From Roseibium aquae (lineage in GTDB: Bacteria > Pseudomonadota > Alphaproteobacteria > Rhizobiales > Stappiaceae), in assembly GCF_008711285.1 (NCBI RefSeq), contig NZ_VXDC01000006.1, positions 124,001 to 188,000 of the forward strand: a stretch of 64,000 nucleotides of DNA, read 5' to 3'. Position numbers and translations under genes: made by a program. Below the pieces are notes generated by a model, which saw only the letters and a list, made by a program, of their open reading frames with translations, ran no database searches and was not told the DNA's origin. The number at the start of each line of letters is the position of its first letter. Position 1 is the stretch's first letter. Of the stretch, positions 35,492-45,081 are shown in pieces.

Positions 35492-36967
35492 TTACGCTGC
35501 GGCCTCGTCGCCCGGCGCCGTTTGCCACCCCAGATCGGTCAATGTCACGATGCGGTTGCCCCGCAAGTCCGTTGCGCAGACCAGAAACCCGCGCTCTTCC
35601 ATATGGCTGAGCAGCCAGCGCGCCCGGCCGGGCGACCTCGTTCCATAGACGGTCGCAATTTCCTGGTTGCCCGGACAGGGGGCTTTGGCCAGCGCGGCCT
35701 TGGCCAAAAGAAGATAGACCCCGCGCATGTCATCGGGAAGTTCAGCGGCGATGAGTTCGGCCTGCTGCCACGCGCTTTCGTCGACCTCTTCCCTGTCAAC
35801 ACCGGCCCGGGCCACGGAGAGCTTTTCGCGGAAAACCTGAAGATCCGGCGCGCCGCCGGGCAGTTTCGCGATCCGGCACCGCACCTGGAAATCCTGATAC
35901 AGCGCGGCAATCGGCTGGAATGCAGCATCCGGGTCTTCCAGCATGTCCGCAATGATGGCGTTGATCCTGTCTTCGCGCTCCCCGTAGTCGAGCAAAGTCC
36001 GGGCTGGTTCCACAGCGTCCCGCGCGGCCTGGCTCGCTGCGTTGAGTTGATTTAGAACGTCACCAGTGGAGGCAACCGGCTCGGGCGCACGCGGCCGCGG
36101 GACCGGCAACTCTCCAGGTGCCGGGGTGAAGATCAGGTCCTTCGCATCGCCCGCGGGCTGATCCGGCAAGGGCAGAAGCTTCGGGCTCCCGCCCCGGCCG
36201 GCGGTCTCGACAGGGCCGATCTTCACGGCCAGGGGGCGGCGCGACAAAGCCGGCCCCAGTGCAATGAAATGCCCCCGGTCCAGATTGCGGAACTGTTCGG
36301 CCTGACGCCGCTCCATGCCCAGAAGGTCGGCGGCGCGGGCCATGTCGATGTCAAGAAACGTCCGGCCCATCAGAAAATTGGAGGCCTCGGCAGCCACGTT
36401 CTTGGCAAGCTTTGCCAGGCGCTGCGTGGCGATCACGCCGGCCAGTCCGCGTTTGCGGCCCCGGCACATCAGGTTGGTCATCGCGCCAAGAGACCGGCGG
36501 CGTGCTTCTTCCGTCACCTCGCCCGCCGCTGCCGGTGCAAAAAGCTGCGCCTCATCGACAATCACGAGCATCGGATACCAAAGTTCACGGTCCGCCTCGA
36601 ACAGTCCATCCAGAAAGGTGGCGGCCGCCTTCATCTGACGGTCCGCATCCAGCCCCTCCAGATTGAGGATCACTGAGACCCTATGCTGACGAACGCGGCC
36701 CGCGATCATCTGCAGGTCCTTTTCGGTTCCGACCGCGTCAACGACCACATGGCCGTATTTGTCCGCGAGCGAGACGAAATCGCCCTCCGGATCGATGATC
36801 GCCTGCTGAACCCAACTCGCGGACTGTTCCAGAAGCCGGCGCAACAGGTGGGACTTGCCCGATCCGGAATTGCCCTGCACAAGCAGGCGCGTGGCCAGGA
36901 GTTCTTCCAGGTCCATGCCGGCGCGCGCGCCGCCCGTCATCTCTCCCATGTCGATTTGAACCGTCAT
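35492..36967 (-). CDS. HerA-like DUF87 ATPase
   Basis: A 491-residue FtsK/HerA-class ATPase. Walker A is QGNSGSGKSHLLRRLLEQ near residue 32 and Walker B is MLVIVDEAQLFAP near 135. A sensor/arginine region appears in MCRGRKRGLAGVIATQRLAKL near 170. The last 150 residues form helices with a probable winged helix (IATVYGTRSPGRARWLLSHM). No N-terminal HAS-barrel and no NurA nuclease gene is nearby, unlike the archaeal repair pair. Stand-alone versions of this length occur in Alphaproteobacteria, sometimes near phage or defence genes, but none are seen here. The role, perhaps DNA translocation, is unknown. Confidence 0.85.
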   Translation of the reverse strand: MTVQIDMGEMTGGARAGMDLEELLATRLLVQGNSGSGKSHLLRRLLEQSASWVQQAIIDPEGDFVSLADKYGHVVVDAVGTEKDLQMIAGRVRQHRVSVILNLEGLDADRQMKAAATFLDGLFEADRELWYPMLVIVDEAQLFAPAAAGEVTEEARRRSLGAMTNLMCRGRKRGLAGVIATQRLAKLAKNVAAEASNFLMGRTFLDIDMARAADLLGMERRQAEQFRNLDRGHFIALGPALSRRPLAVKIGPVETAGRGGSPKLLPLPDQPAGDAKDLIFTPAPGELPVPRPRAPEPVASTGDVLNQLNAASQAARDAVEPARTLLDYGEREDRINAIIADMLEDPDAAFQPIAALYQDFQVRCRIAKLPGGAPDLQVFREKLSVARAGVDREEVDESAWQQAELIAAELPDDMRGVYLLLAKAALAKAPCPGNQEIATVYGTRSPGRARWLLSHMEERGFLVCATDLRGNRIVTLTDLGWQTAPGDEAAA

Positions 36968-37228
36968 GCGTTTTCCCGGCGCGAAGTTGGCAACCTGGCA
37001 GGCCTCTCAAGTCAACTGTGTCGTGCAGGAACGGCGGAGCACGAATCGAATGCCCGCAGCAAAGTCCCATGGCGCATCCGTTGCGGTAACCAAAAAGGAA
37101 GGCTGGGGCAAGTAATGCTGAACATTTCCCCGTTATGCTGACGGGAAACTTCACCTGTTTGTTCATCGCAAGCCGCTGGTCTGGCATGCTATGACCCGAA
37201 TGGCGGAAACGAATGAGGGAAACGGCCA

Positions 37229-38035
37229 ATGACGTTGTTGAAAATCGGTGTCCTCGCTGCCGCACTTCTCCTGCCGGCCAGTGAAGCCGTGAAGGCCGCC
37301 GTTTGCGACGCTCCGGTCCGGGTTCGTGTGTCCGCCGATTACGCGCCCTTCAGTTTTGCTGATGCCAAGGGCCGCATAACCGGCATGGACGTCGAGTTTC
37401 TCCGGAAAATCTTCGCCAAGATCGGCTGCGAATACCAATTGATTCCGATGCCGTTCAAAAGGTCGATCACCGAATTGGCCGAAGGCCGGATCGACATGAT
37501 GCCGTTCATGTCCATCACCTATCAACGCCAGCAATTCGCCAGGTTTTCAGCCGCCTATCGCAATGAAACCGTCGGTCTTGTGATGCGCACGGAAGATGTC
37601 GACCGGTATGCGATTGACTCCTTGCAGGACATCATCGATCTCGGCCTGATTCTGGGGCACGAGTTGGGGACCTATCGCGGCGAGCTGTTTGAACAATTTC
37701 TCGAAACGGACCATGCGGACAGCCATGTCTTTTTCGTGGGCTCGACGGCCGAGGGCATCCGGATGCTCTCCGTGGGGCGGATCGATGCCTATGTGGAGGT
37801 CCCGAGATCGGGTCTCGTCGTGGCCGAAGAGCTTGGTCTAGCGGACGGATTGGCGCCGCATCGCTTCATCCTGTTTTCCGAACCGGTCCATTTCATGTTC
37901 AGCCAGCGCACCGTTTCGGGGGATCTGATCCGGGCCGTGAACGCGGCGATCCAGGACCTGACGAAGACCGACGACTATCAGAACACTTTCGGCCCGATGG
38001 CGCTAACCTCGCAGACGCAGGATGCCGTCAACTGA
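37229..38035 (+). CDS. extracellular solute-binding protein, family 3 (orphan)
   Basis: A 268-residue periplasmic protein. A signal peptide (LLKIGVLAAALLLPASEAVKA) precedes VRVRVSADYAPFSFADAKGR, ITGMDVEFLRKIFAKIG and RIDMMPFMSITYQRQQFARF, the amino-acid ABC receptor fold. No permease or ATPase gene is adjacent, and the protein is slightly short for a high-affinity amino-acid receptor, as in the single-gene members that modulate signalling or feed a distant transporter. GAGGGAAACGG precedes the ATG at 37229. It is divergent from the HerA-like gene and convergent with the malonyl-CoA decarboxylase gene. Confidence 0.85.
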   Translation: MTLLKIGVLAAALLLPASEAVKAAVCDAPVRVRVSADYAPFSFADAKGRITGMDVEFLRKIFAKIGCEYQLIPMPFKRSITELAEGRIDMMPFMSITYQRQQFARFSAAYRNETVGLVMRTEDVDRYAIDSLQDIIDLGLILGHELGTYRGELFEQFLETDHADSHVFFVGSTAEGIRMLSVGRIDAYVEVPRSGLVVAEELGLADGLAPHRFILFSEPVHFMFSQRTVSGDLIRAVNAAIQDLTKTDDYQNTFGPMALTSQTQDAVN

Positions 38036-38053
38036 CGCGCCGCGGCCCGAGCC

Positions 38054-39412
38054 TCAAACCGGCAGCACCGTCTTGGGCGGCTCCTTGACGCCCTTCGCCA
38101 GTTTGCCCACCGCCGAGCTGGCCGCAACCTCGCCGGTTGCGGCGAAGGCCTCGTGGTTCCGCTCAATATAGCGCAGATCGTAAAGATAATTGACCAGAAA
38201 CCCTTGCGCCTGGGTCATCCCGTTCGCCGACAGATCGCCGCGCCAATTGATCCGTTCCAGACGCGCGCCGTTGCCGATGTGAAACCGGGCCACCGGATCG
38301 AGCGGCCGTCCGTTGCGGCCTTTTTCCCGAAGCAGATAGTGCGCGCAGAGCGGAACGAGGGCGGCCTCCATTTGTTTTTGGAGATCGGGCTCATCAAGCC
38401 AGCGGCCATCTTCCAGCGCATCCTGCAGCTCCGGCCCGAGCAGTTCGCCCGACACCGAAGGCTCGCTGGCAAGATCGGCCCGCAACCACCGCGCAAAACC
38501 CGGCACGGGAGACAAGGTCACGAAGGTCCTCAGACCCGGCAGCTCGCGACGCAGTTCCTCAACCACCTGCTTGATCAGGAAGTTGCCAAAGGAAATGCCG
38601 CGCAGCCCGACCTGGCAGTTCGAGATTGAATAGAAAACGGCGGTCGTCGCCTCTTGCGCCCGAAGCTCCGCCCGTTCTTCGGCAAGAATGGGACCAATGG
38701 CCGCCGGGATGTCCCGGGTCAAGGCCACCTCGACGAAAATCAGCAGGTCATCCACGAGTGCGGGGTGGAAAAAAGCATAGAGACGCCGGTCCTCGAGGCC
38801 GATCCGGCGGCGCAAATCCGCCCACCCCTCGATTTCATGGACCGCCTCGTAGTCGATGATCTTCTCTAGAATGGCGGCCGGGGTGGACCAATCGATCCGC
38901 TTCATGACCAGAAAGCCCCGGTTGAACCAGAAACTGAAGAGGCGCTCAAAATCCCGGTCGACTTCGCGCAGATCCGGGTGGTCCGGCAGCAGGCCGAGCA
39001 AATCGGACCGCATGTCCACAAGGGCCCGGGTGCCGCCAGGCGCAAGGTTGATCCGCCGGATCAACTCCTGACGCTTGGGTTCGGTAGCGGCGTGAAGCTG
39101 GCGCACGAGGGCCTGATCCTCCGGCGCGTTCTGACAGGCCGCGAGCGCTGTCTGGACCGCGTCCAGATCGGGCCCGAACCGCGCCAGAAGGGCCTGGAAG
39201 AAGGTCAGGCGCTGCTCAGCGCTCAACGCCGCGTATCCGGCCAGAATTTCGCCCGCCAGCGCCACGCCGGAGGCTTCCCCGCGCCCCGACAAGAGCGCTT
39301 CGCACAGATCGATCAGCGGCATATCGCCAGACCGGTTGAGCCGGGGTCCGATCAGGGCCCTCCCCTGCTCCGTGATGGATGACAACAATTCGCCGAAAAA
39401 ACTGGTGTTCAT
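38054..39412 (-). CDS. malonyl-CoA decarboxylase
   Basis: A 452-residue MCD that converts malonyl-CoA to acetyl-CoA and CO2. Helical N-terminal domain (about 1-150), then the GNAT-like catalytic domain. The Ser of FYSISNCQVGLRGISFGNFL and the His of RFHIGNGARLERINW correspond to the known catalytic Ser/His pair, and PVPGFARWLRADL is another family block. The ATG at 39412 (MNTSFFGELL) is used, since upstream residues look like leader sequence. Usual mat genes (malonyl-CoA synthetase, malonate transport) are not adjacent, so it may act in malonate use or in balancing fatty-acid precursors. Motifs are clear. Confidence 0.93.
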   Translation of the reverse strand: MNTSFFGELLSSITEQGRALIGPRLNRSGDMPLIDLCEALLSGRGEASGVALAGEILAGYAALSAEQRLTFFQALLARFGPDLDAVQTALAACQNAPEDQALVRQLHAATEPKRQELIRRINLAPGGTRALVDMRSDLLGLLPDHPDLREVDRDFERLFSFWFNRGFLVMKRIDWSTPAAILEKIIDYEAVHEIEGWADLRRRIGLEDRRLYAFFHPALVDDLLIFVEVALTRDIPAAIGPILAEERAELRAQEATTAVFYSISNCQVGLRGISFGNFLIKQVVEELRRELPGLRTFVTLSPVPGFARWLRADLASEPSVSGELLGPELQDALEDGRWLDEPDLQKQMEAALVPLCAHYLLREKGRNGRPLDPVARFHIGNGARLERINWRGDLSANGMTQAQGFLVNYLYDLRYIERNHEAFAATGEVAASSAVGKLAKGVKEPPKTVLPV

Positions 39413-39688
39413 CTGGACCTGACCCCTCGGTTTTTCCGATCTCAACTGCCCGGTCGGGACAGGTCAAGCGCTGCCTTCGTTTTATACTCTGTGCAATTCA
39501 GGAGAGCGGCGTGATAGGGAGCGTGATCTTGCATGCGACCGATTGTTCGGGCAGTCTCGCGCCCGCAAATAGGCGCATCCGACAAGACAGCGTGAGCCGC
39601 TGCGGCTGGTCCCGGCGACCGGGCCGAGCATGGCGCATAATCGATGCACAGCGGATTGAATTGACGAAACGATTGCCGGGAGTGGCGG

Positions 39689-40336
39689 ATGGAACGTGTA
39701 CAGACCCTCAATGAGATGATCGCCGACGGGGCGGTGCATGTGATCGGCATCACGCTGGGGCTGGCCGCCACGATCTCGCTTGTCTGGGTCCTGTGGAACA
39801 CGCCGGATATCGGCCGTCAGGTCAGCGTTTACATCTATGCCGGATGTCTGCTGGCGATGCTCACCTGCTCGGCGCTGTACAACATGTTCGCCAAGACCAA
39901 CAAGTCCGGGCTTCTGCGCCGGCTCGATCACGCCGCCATTTTCATGATGATTGCGGGCACCTATACGCCGCTTGCCGCCATGATCATCGGCGGATGGACG
40001 GGCGGCATTCTGCTCGCGATCGTCTGGACCGGCGCAATTGCGGGGGCGATCATCAAACTCGTGAGCCTGAACCGGATCGACAAGATTGCCCTGCCGATCT
40101 ATCTCGGCCTGGGCTGGGTGGTCGTGTTTGCGTTCAAACCCTTGATGGACAACGCCTCCGGGTTCGGTTTCCTCATGATCCTGGCCGGTGGACTGTTGTA
40201 CACGCTTGGCACGATCTTTTACTCTTGGAAAAATCTGCCATTCCAGAACGCGATCTGGCACGTGTTCGTCCTGGCCGCCGCCATCTGCCACTTCACCGCA
40301 GTGTATCATGACGTCGCGCTGGCGGCAGCACTCTGA
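39689..40336 (+). CDS. HlyIII/PAQR-family membrane protein
   Basis: A 215-residue polytopic protein with seven predicted membrane segments. Near the start is ETLN-like VQTLNEMIADGAVHVIGI, then SALYNMFAKTN and LLRRLDHAAIFMMIAGTYTPLA with the conserved Asp-His, and C-terminal NAIWHVFVLAAAICHF with two of the metal-site histidines. The fold is PAQR/hemolysin III. Most bacterial members have unknown function, and true haemolysis is rarely shown. Length is normal. It lies between malonyl-CoA decarboxylase (divergent) and the L,D-transpeptidase gene (convergent). Confidence 0.9.
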   Translation: MERVQTLNEMIADGAVHVIGITLGLAATISLVWVLWNTPDIGRQVSVYIYAGCLLAMLTCSALYNMFAKTNKSGLLRRLDHAAIFMMIAGTYTPLAAMIIGGWTGGILLAIVWTGAIAGAIIKLVSLNRIDKIALPIYLGLGWVVVFAFKPLMDNASGFGFLMILAGGLLYTLGTIFYSWKNLPFQNAIWHVFVLAAAICHFTAVYHDVALAAAL

Positions 40337-40349
40337 GTCCGCTTGCGGT

Positions 40350-41087
40350 CTAGGTCGACACCGCCTGATCTTCGGTCAGCACAACCACCTTGGTGCGCAG
40401 GGGCACCCGGTTGAACAGATCGATCACATCCTGCTGCCACATCCGGATACAACCGGAAGAAACGTTCTTGCCGATGCTCTTGGGATCCGGCGTGCCGTGG
40501 ATCCGGTAGAGCGTATCGACCGGACCTTCCCAAAGATCCATCGCCCGCGCGCCCAGCGGATTTTTCAAACCGGACGGGAAGCCTTTCTCCCAATATTTTT
40601 CAAGATTGGGGCGCCGCGCGATCATTTCCCGCGGAGGGCGCCAGATCGGATGGACCCGCTTCACCCGGACCAAAGCCTCCCCGGACCAGGCGAAGCCGGC
40701 ACGGCCGACGCCGATCCCGTATCTCAACGCCTTGCCGCCCGGCAACACCCAATACAAGAAGGTGTTGTATGGATCGATCACGATCGTGCCCGGACGCTCG
40801 CGCGTCTCATAGTCCACAACCTGACGCCAGAACCGCTGGTCAAAAGCCTTGTAGTTGACGGTAGGCCAGGTGTACTCGCCATCCGGCAGCGCGGCATAAG
40901 CGGAGGCGTAATCGAATTCCTCATCCGGCAGAGCCGGCTGATCGGGCAGTCCGACTGCTTCCATACTCTGGCACCCGGCCAGCACCCCGGCCGTCAGGAG
41001 CGCGCCGCCGTAGAGAAAGCCCCTGCGGCTCAACAATCCGCGGCGCGCGGCGGATAAACGGCTTTGTGTCCGGCAATCGCTCATCAT
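40350..41087 (-). CDS. L,D-transpeptidase (YkuD), Tat/lipoprotein signal
   Basis: A 245-residue exported enzyme that makes 3-3 cross-links or attaches proteins in peptidoglycan. The N-terminus has SRRGFLYGG, a twin-arginine-like motif, then LLTAGVLAGC, a lipobox with Cys at about residue 39, so it is probably an exported outer- or inner-membrane lipoprotein. The YkuD domain follows: TIVIDPYNTFLYWVLPGGKA, YRIHGTPDPKSIGKNVSSGCIRM (the HG...SxGCIRM active site with catalytic Cys), and a C-terminal VVVLTEDQ strand. Start is ATG at 41087 (MM pair), with GGAATT just upstream. It is divergent from the dipeptidase gene. Confidence 0.93.
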   Translation of the reverse strand: MMSDCRTQSRLSAARRGLLSRRGFLYGGALLTAGVLAGCQSMEAVGLPDQPALPDEEFDYASAYAALPDGEYTWPTVNYKAFDQRFWRQVVDYETRERPGTIVIDPYNTFLYWVLPGGKALRYGIGVGRAGFAWSGEALVRVKRVHPIWRPPREMIARRPNLEKYWEKGFPSGLKNPLGARAMDLWEGPVDTLYRIHGTPDPKSIGKNVSSGCIRMWQQDVIDLFNRVPLRTKVVVLTEDQAVST

Positions 41088-41252
41088 GAAGAATTCCAAT
41101 CCAAAGACCGGCCGTTCTTGGCGCAAACGCGGCCGGGTTGGCAAGACACATTTACGGGAAGGACCAAAACCGCTGCCGGTTTTTCCATTTTTCCGCTCGA
41201 TGTTCCATGCTAGGCGGGTAAGCGAAACAAGAACAGTCCCCGTAGGTCTCCT

Positions 41253-42320
41253 GTGTCCCCAGCCGCGACTTCAACCCATACTCCAATTTTCGATGGCCAC
41301 AACGACACGCTCTTGAAGCTTGAGATCGACGCTGGCGCGGGGCGTGAACGCGATTTCTTTCAGCGCTCGCAACGGGGTCACATGGATCTGCCACGGGCGC
41401 GCGACGGAGGGTTCGCCGGCGGCCTTTTCGCCATGTTCGTTCCCTCCAATCCGGATCAGGATTTTTCCAAGCCCTTCAATCCGCGCGATCCCGCCAATTA
41501 TGCCGAATTGCCGCAACCGGATGCGCTTGCCTTCACCCACAGTCTTATGGCGCGGGCCTTTCGGCTGGAACGGGCATCGGGCGGGCGAATGAAGATCTGC
41601 CGGAATGCCGCCGAAATCCGTAGCGCCATGCAACAGGGACAGGTCGCCATATCGCTGCACATGGAAGGCGCCGAAGCCATCGACGGCGATTTTCACGCGC
41701 TTGAAGTTCTTTATGCCGCGGGCCTGAGGTCGCTCGGACCGGTCTGGAGCCGGAAGAACATCTTTGCCGATGGCGTTCCGATGGCATTCCCCTCCTCGCC
41801 CGACACAGGCCCCGGTTTGACCAGTGCCGGCCGCGCGCTCGTCACGGCCTGCAACCAGCTCAAGATCCTGATCGACCTGTCCCATCTCACCGAAAAGGGA
41901 TTCTGGGATGTCGCCTCGATCACGGACGCCCCCCTGGTGGCAAGCCACTCCAACGCCCATGCGCTTTGCGCCAGTGCCCGAAACCTCACGGACCGGCAAC
42001 TCGACGCGATTCGTGAAAGCCGGGGCCTCGTCGGGCTCAACTTTCATGTCGCTTTTCTGAGAGAGGACGGTCAGCACCGGTCCGCCACGGCTTTGGACGT
42101 CATTGCCCGGCATGCCGCCTATCTGGTTGAACGCCTTGGCGAGGACCATGTCGGGCTTGGGTCCGACTTCGACGGTTGCATGCCCCCGGCCGATCTCAAA
42201 GACGTGTCACGGCTGCAATACCTTCTGAGCGCCTTCCGAAACGCGGGCATGACCGACGCCATGGTGGAAAAAATCGCCTGGAAGAACTGGCTGCGGGTCC
42301 TGGAAGAAACGCAGTCTTGA
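41253..42320 (+). CDS. membrane dipeptidase (renal dipeptidase family, peptidase M19)
   Basis: A 355-residue zinc dipeptidase. All metal ligands are visible: FDGHNDTLL (HxD), the bridging Glu in AISLHMEGAEAIDGD, His of LIDLSHLTEKG, His of LVASHSNAHAL, and Asp of GLGSDFDGCMPP. It cleaves dipeptides, including D-containing ones, so it could process murein peptides or imported dipeptides. No signal peptide is seen, so it is likely cytoplasmic. The start is GTG at 41253 with AGGT upstream. It sits between the L,D-transpeptidase gene (divergent) and a GntR regulator next to an oligopeptide transporter, all suggesting peptide recycling. Confidence 0.92.
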   Translation: MSPAATSTHTPIFDGHNDTLLKLEIDAGAGRERDFFQRSQRGHMDLPRARDGGFAGGLFAMFVPSNPDQDFSKPFNPRDPANYAELPQPDALAFTHSLMARAFRLERASGGRMKICRNAAEIRSAMQQGQVAISLHMEGAEAIDGDFHALEVLYAAGLRSLGPVWSRKNIFADGVPMAFPSSPDTGPGLTSAGRALVTACNQLKILIDLSHLTEKGFWDVASITDAPLVASHSNAHALCASARNLTDRQLDAIRESRGLVGLNFHVAFLREDGQHRSATALDVIARHAAYLVERLGEDHVGLGSDFDGCMPPADLKDVSRLQYLLSAFRNAGMTDAMVEKIAWKNWLRVLEETQS

Positions 42321-42718
42321 GGTGAATCCACCCACTCGCGAAAATGTGAAAGCCCTTTCACATTTCGATGATTGCGTTTCGAAGCGAACCACGCAACGAT
42401 CTTTCGTGTTGGGCACATTGGCAAGCACAGTGAGACTGCCCCACCAGCGCGAGTAAGCTGGTCGAACCTGGGTTGGTTTCCAAAAAATGCCAAGGCTCCA
42501 CAGAAACAGTTTTGTGCCGGCCCCATCGGCAATCTTCAGCTACAGGTCAGCTCCCCTTTTGAGATGGCTGGCTCAGCTTGATCAATGCGGAACGCATAAG
42601 CTTTGCGTTGCGTTCATCGTGTGACTACGAGGCCCGCCATGTCGGAAGCCAGGGCCCTCGGGTTGGACGTCTTTTTTGGTCTTTTTCCAACACTTGATTG
42701 CGACATTCACCTCTGCTC
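42321..42718. other. intergenic region between dipeptidase and GntR genes
   Basis: These 398 bases hold the inverted repeat at 42342-42365 and nothing else recognisable as a gene. Short open frames here have low-complexity composition. The bases close to 42719 probably carry the GntR promoter, but no clear -35/-10 is seen. Confidence 0.5.
42342..42365 (+). terminator. inverted repeat after dipeptidase gene, possible terminator
   Basis: AAATGTGAAA (42342-42351) and TTTCACATTT (42356-42365) make a perfect 10-bp stem with a 4-base loop (GCCC), 21 bases after the stop codon. There is no T-run beyond the stem, so it may be an inefficient terminator or a regulator site. Confidence 0.5.
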
Positions 42719-43405
42719 ATGACATCCCGCAAGGCACACGGTGTTTACAAGAAGCTCCAGGAACGCATCCTGATCGGAGATCTGACCTCAGAGAGCCCGA
42801 TCACCGAACAGGCGTTGGCCGAAGAGTTCGGCTGCGCCCAAAGCACCATTCGGGAGGCGCTGCTGCGTCTTCAGGAAGATGGTCTTGTCGACCGCCGTGG
42901 ATACCAGGGAACATTCGTCACCCATTCGGGAAATGACGAGATCCTGGTGATGATCCGGCTGAGAATGGAAATTGAAGCGGTCGCAGTTCAGCGGTTTCTT
43001 GAAGGATACACGCCAGAGCAGATCACGGACTTGCGCGCGAAAGCCGACACCTACAACGTCAGACGCCGGGACCGGGATCGGCTGGGCGTGTCAGATGCCG
43101 ATGTCGATTTTCATCTCACGCTTTTGGAAGCGGCCGGCATGCCGCTCCTTGGACCTATCCTTCGCCGAACGCTTTTGCACCTGCACCGCTTCATCGTCTC
43201 CCAGCACCGCGACAATCTGGTCTGGATCGACAAGATCGAAGCGTCACACGAGGCCATCCTGGACGCGGTGGAGCGGCGCGATGCCCCTCTGGCCAACAGA
43301 TTAATCCTGCAGCACGGCACGACCAACACCATCGAGGTCAAATCGGAAATCTACCGCACCGTCTTCTCCCGGCTGAAGGGCGTTCCGCTTGGCTGGACCG
43401 GATAG
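42719..43405 (+). CDS. GntR-family (FCD) transcriptional regulator
   Basis: A 228-residue GntR/FadR-subfamily repressor. The winged helix is at the start (GVYKKLQERILIGDLTSESP, TEQALAEEFGCAQSTIREAL, LRLQEDGLVDRRGYQGTFV). The rest is an FCD effector domain (about 85-215), with metal-site-like residues in the DVDFHLTLLEAAG and HLHRFIVSQH segments and a later EASHEAILDAVERRD. It likely controls the oligopeptide transporter operon, which is convergent and ends 40 bases away, and perhaps the dipeptidase gene. The ATG at 42719 (MTSRKAHG) is used; an upstream TTG at 42698 has no advantage. The effector is unknown. Confidence 0.9.
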   Translation: MTSRKAHGVYKKLQERILIGDLTSESPITEQALAEEFGCAQSTIREALLRLQEDGLVDRRGYQGTFVTHSGNDEILVMIRLRMEIEAVAVQRFLEGYTPEQITDLRAKADTYNVRRRDRDRLGVSDADVDFHLTLLEAAGMPLLGPILRRTLLHLHRFIVSQHRDNLVWIDKIEASHEAILDAVERRDAPLANRLILQHGTTNTIEVKSEIYRTVFSRLKGVPLGWTG

Positions 43406-43444
43406 CGCTCAAGGTGGAGCCTCTTCCAAGCGCTGCGAAAGACA

Positions 43445-45067
43445 TCAGGCCGGGAGCGGGCCGGCCAAACGCTCTTGGGTCAACATGGCGGCCCGGATCA
43501 GTTCACGGGTATAAGTCTCCCGGGGAGCCTCGAAGATATTCTGCGTCGGCCCGGCTTCCACGACCTGGCCGCGCTTCATCACCATCACCGTATCCGCGAT
43601 CGCCCGGACCACCGCCAGATCGTGGCTGATGAAAATGTAGGTCAGGCCATGGGCCGCCTGGAGCTCGCGCAAAAGCTCGACAATCTGTTTCTGAATGGTG
43701 CGGTCAAGCGCCGATGTGGGTTCATCGAGAACGACAAGATCCGGTTTGAGGACCATGGTGCGGGCAATCGCGATCCGCTGTCTCTGGCCGCCGGAAAACT
43801 CGTGCGGATAGCGGTTGCGCGTGGCGGGATCGAGCGACACCTCCTCCAGAGCCAGACACGCCCGCCGGTCCCGTTCCCTTGCAGACAGGGACGGCTCATG
43901 GACCAGAAGCCCTTCCGAGATGATCTGGCCGACCGTCATGCGCGGGCTCAACGAGCCGAACGGGTCCTGAAACACCAGCTGCATGTTCCGGCGCAAGGCT
44001 TTCATCTCGCGGCGGCTCTTGCCGGTGATGACGCCGCCCTGATAGACCACCCGTCCCCCGGCCGGCAGAAGATTGAGGATGGCGCGGCCCAGCGTCGACT
44101 TGCCCGATCCGCTTTCCCCCACCACGCCCAGCGTCTGTCCCCGGCGCAGGACAAAGCTGACCCCGTCGACGGCCCGCAGCACATGTTTGGGCCTCAAGAA
44201 CCCGCCGTCGAGCGCGAACTCGACCTCTACCTTCTGCGCCTCCAGGAGCACCGGGGCCTGCGGTGGCACAGCCGGCTTGCTGCCCGCCGGTTCGGCATCC
44301 AGAAGCATCCGCGTATAGGGATGAGCGGGCCTGGAAAAGATCTCCTGTGTTCTGCCGGTCTCGACCACTTCGCCGGTCTTCATCACATAGACCCGGTCGG
44401 CAATCTGCCGCACGATTCCCAGATCGTGGGTGATGAAGATCACAGCCATGCCCAGGCGTTTTTGAAGGTCCCGCAATAGCTCCAGGATCTGGGCCTGGGT
44501 CGTCACATCGAGAGCCGTGGTCGGCTCATCCGCGATCAGGACATCCGGGTCGTTGGCGAGCGCCATGGCGATCATCACGCGCTGGCGCTGCCCGCCGGAC
44601 ATCTCGTAAGGGTAGGCTTTCAGCTTGCGCTCCGGCTCGGGGATGTTCACCAGTTTCAGAAGCTCCAGCGCCTTCGCCTGTGCCTGCTTCCAGGACAGCC
44701 CGCCATGGACGACCATCGGTTCGGCCAACTGCCGGCCAACGGTGTAGAGCTGGTCGAGCGAGGTCATCGGCTCTTGGAAAATCATCGTGATCCGGGCACC
44801 ACGGATCTTGTTCAACTTGCCGGTGGACAATCCAAGGATGTTCTGACCGCCATAGATCACCACGCCCGACGTGCGGCCGTTGGACGCTAGCAGCCCCATC
44901 GCGGCCATCATGGTCTGGCTCTTGCCCGACCCGCTTTCACCAACAATCGCGACCGTTTCTCCGGCGCCGACCTCAATATCGACCCCCTTCACCGCCGCGA
45001 TCGGGCCGGTTGGGGTATCGAAATCAACCTTCAGGCTCCGGATATCGAGAACCGTATCATTGGCCAT
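43445..45067 (-). CDS. fused oligopeptide ABC transporter ATP-binding protein (OppD-OppF type)
   Basis: A 540-residue double ATPase. The first half has Walker [18 protein letters not shown], signature [13 protein letters not shown] and Walker [13 protein letters not shown]; the second has [30 protein letters not shown] and [12 protein letters not shown]. Each half ends in the peptide-ABC tail ([17 protein letters not shown] and [15 protein letters not shown]). The layout resembles YejF, in which two ATPases are joined in one chain. MANDTVLD at 45067 has a GGGGGAG site; the in-frame extension upstream overlaps oppC and is not used. The gene follows oppC by 14 bases. It powers peptide import. 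Confidence 0.95.
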   Translation of the reverse strand: MANDTVLDIRSLKVDFDTPTGPIAAVKGVDIEVGAGETVAIVGESGSGKSQTMMAAMGLLASNGRTSGVVIYGGQNILGLSTGKLNKIRGARITMIFQEPMTSLDQLYTVGRQLAEPMVVHGGLSWKQAQAKALELLKLVNIPEPERKLKAYPYEMSGGQRQRVMIAMALANDPDVLIADEPTTALDVTTQAQILELLRDLQKRLGMAVIFITHDLGIVRQIADRVYVMKTGEVVETGRTQEIFSRPAHPYTRMLLDAEPAGSKPAVPPQAPVLLEAQKVEVEFALDGGFLRPKHVLRAVDGVSFVLRRGQTLGVVGESGSGKSTLGRAILNLLPAGGRVVYQGGVITGKSRREMKALRRNMQLVFQDPFGSLSPRMTVGQIISEGLLVHEPSLSARERDRRACLALEEVSLDPATRNRYPHEFSGGQRQRIAIARTMVLKPDLVVLDEPTSALDRTIQKQIVELLRELQAAHGLTYIFISHDLAVVRAIADTVMVMKRGQVVEAGPTQNIFEAPRETYTRELIRAAMLTQERLAGPLPA

Positions 45068-45081
45068 CTGTTTCTCCCCCC

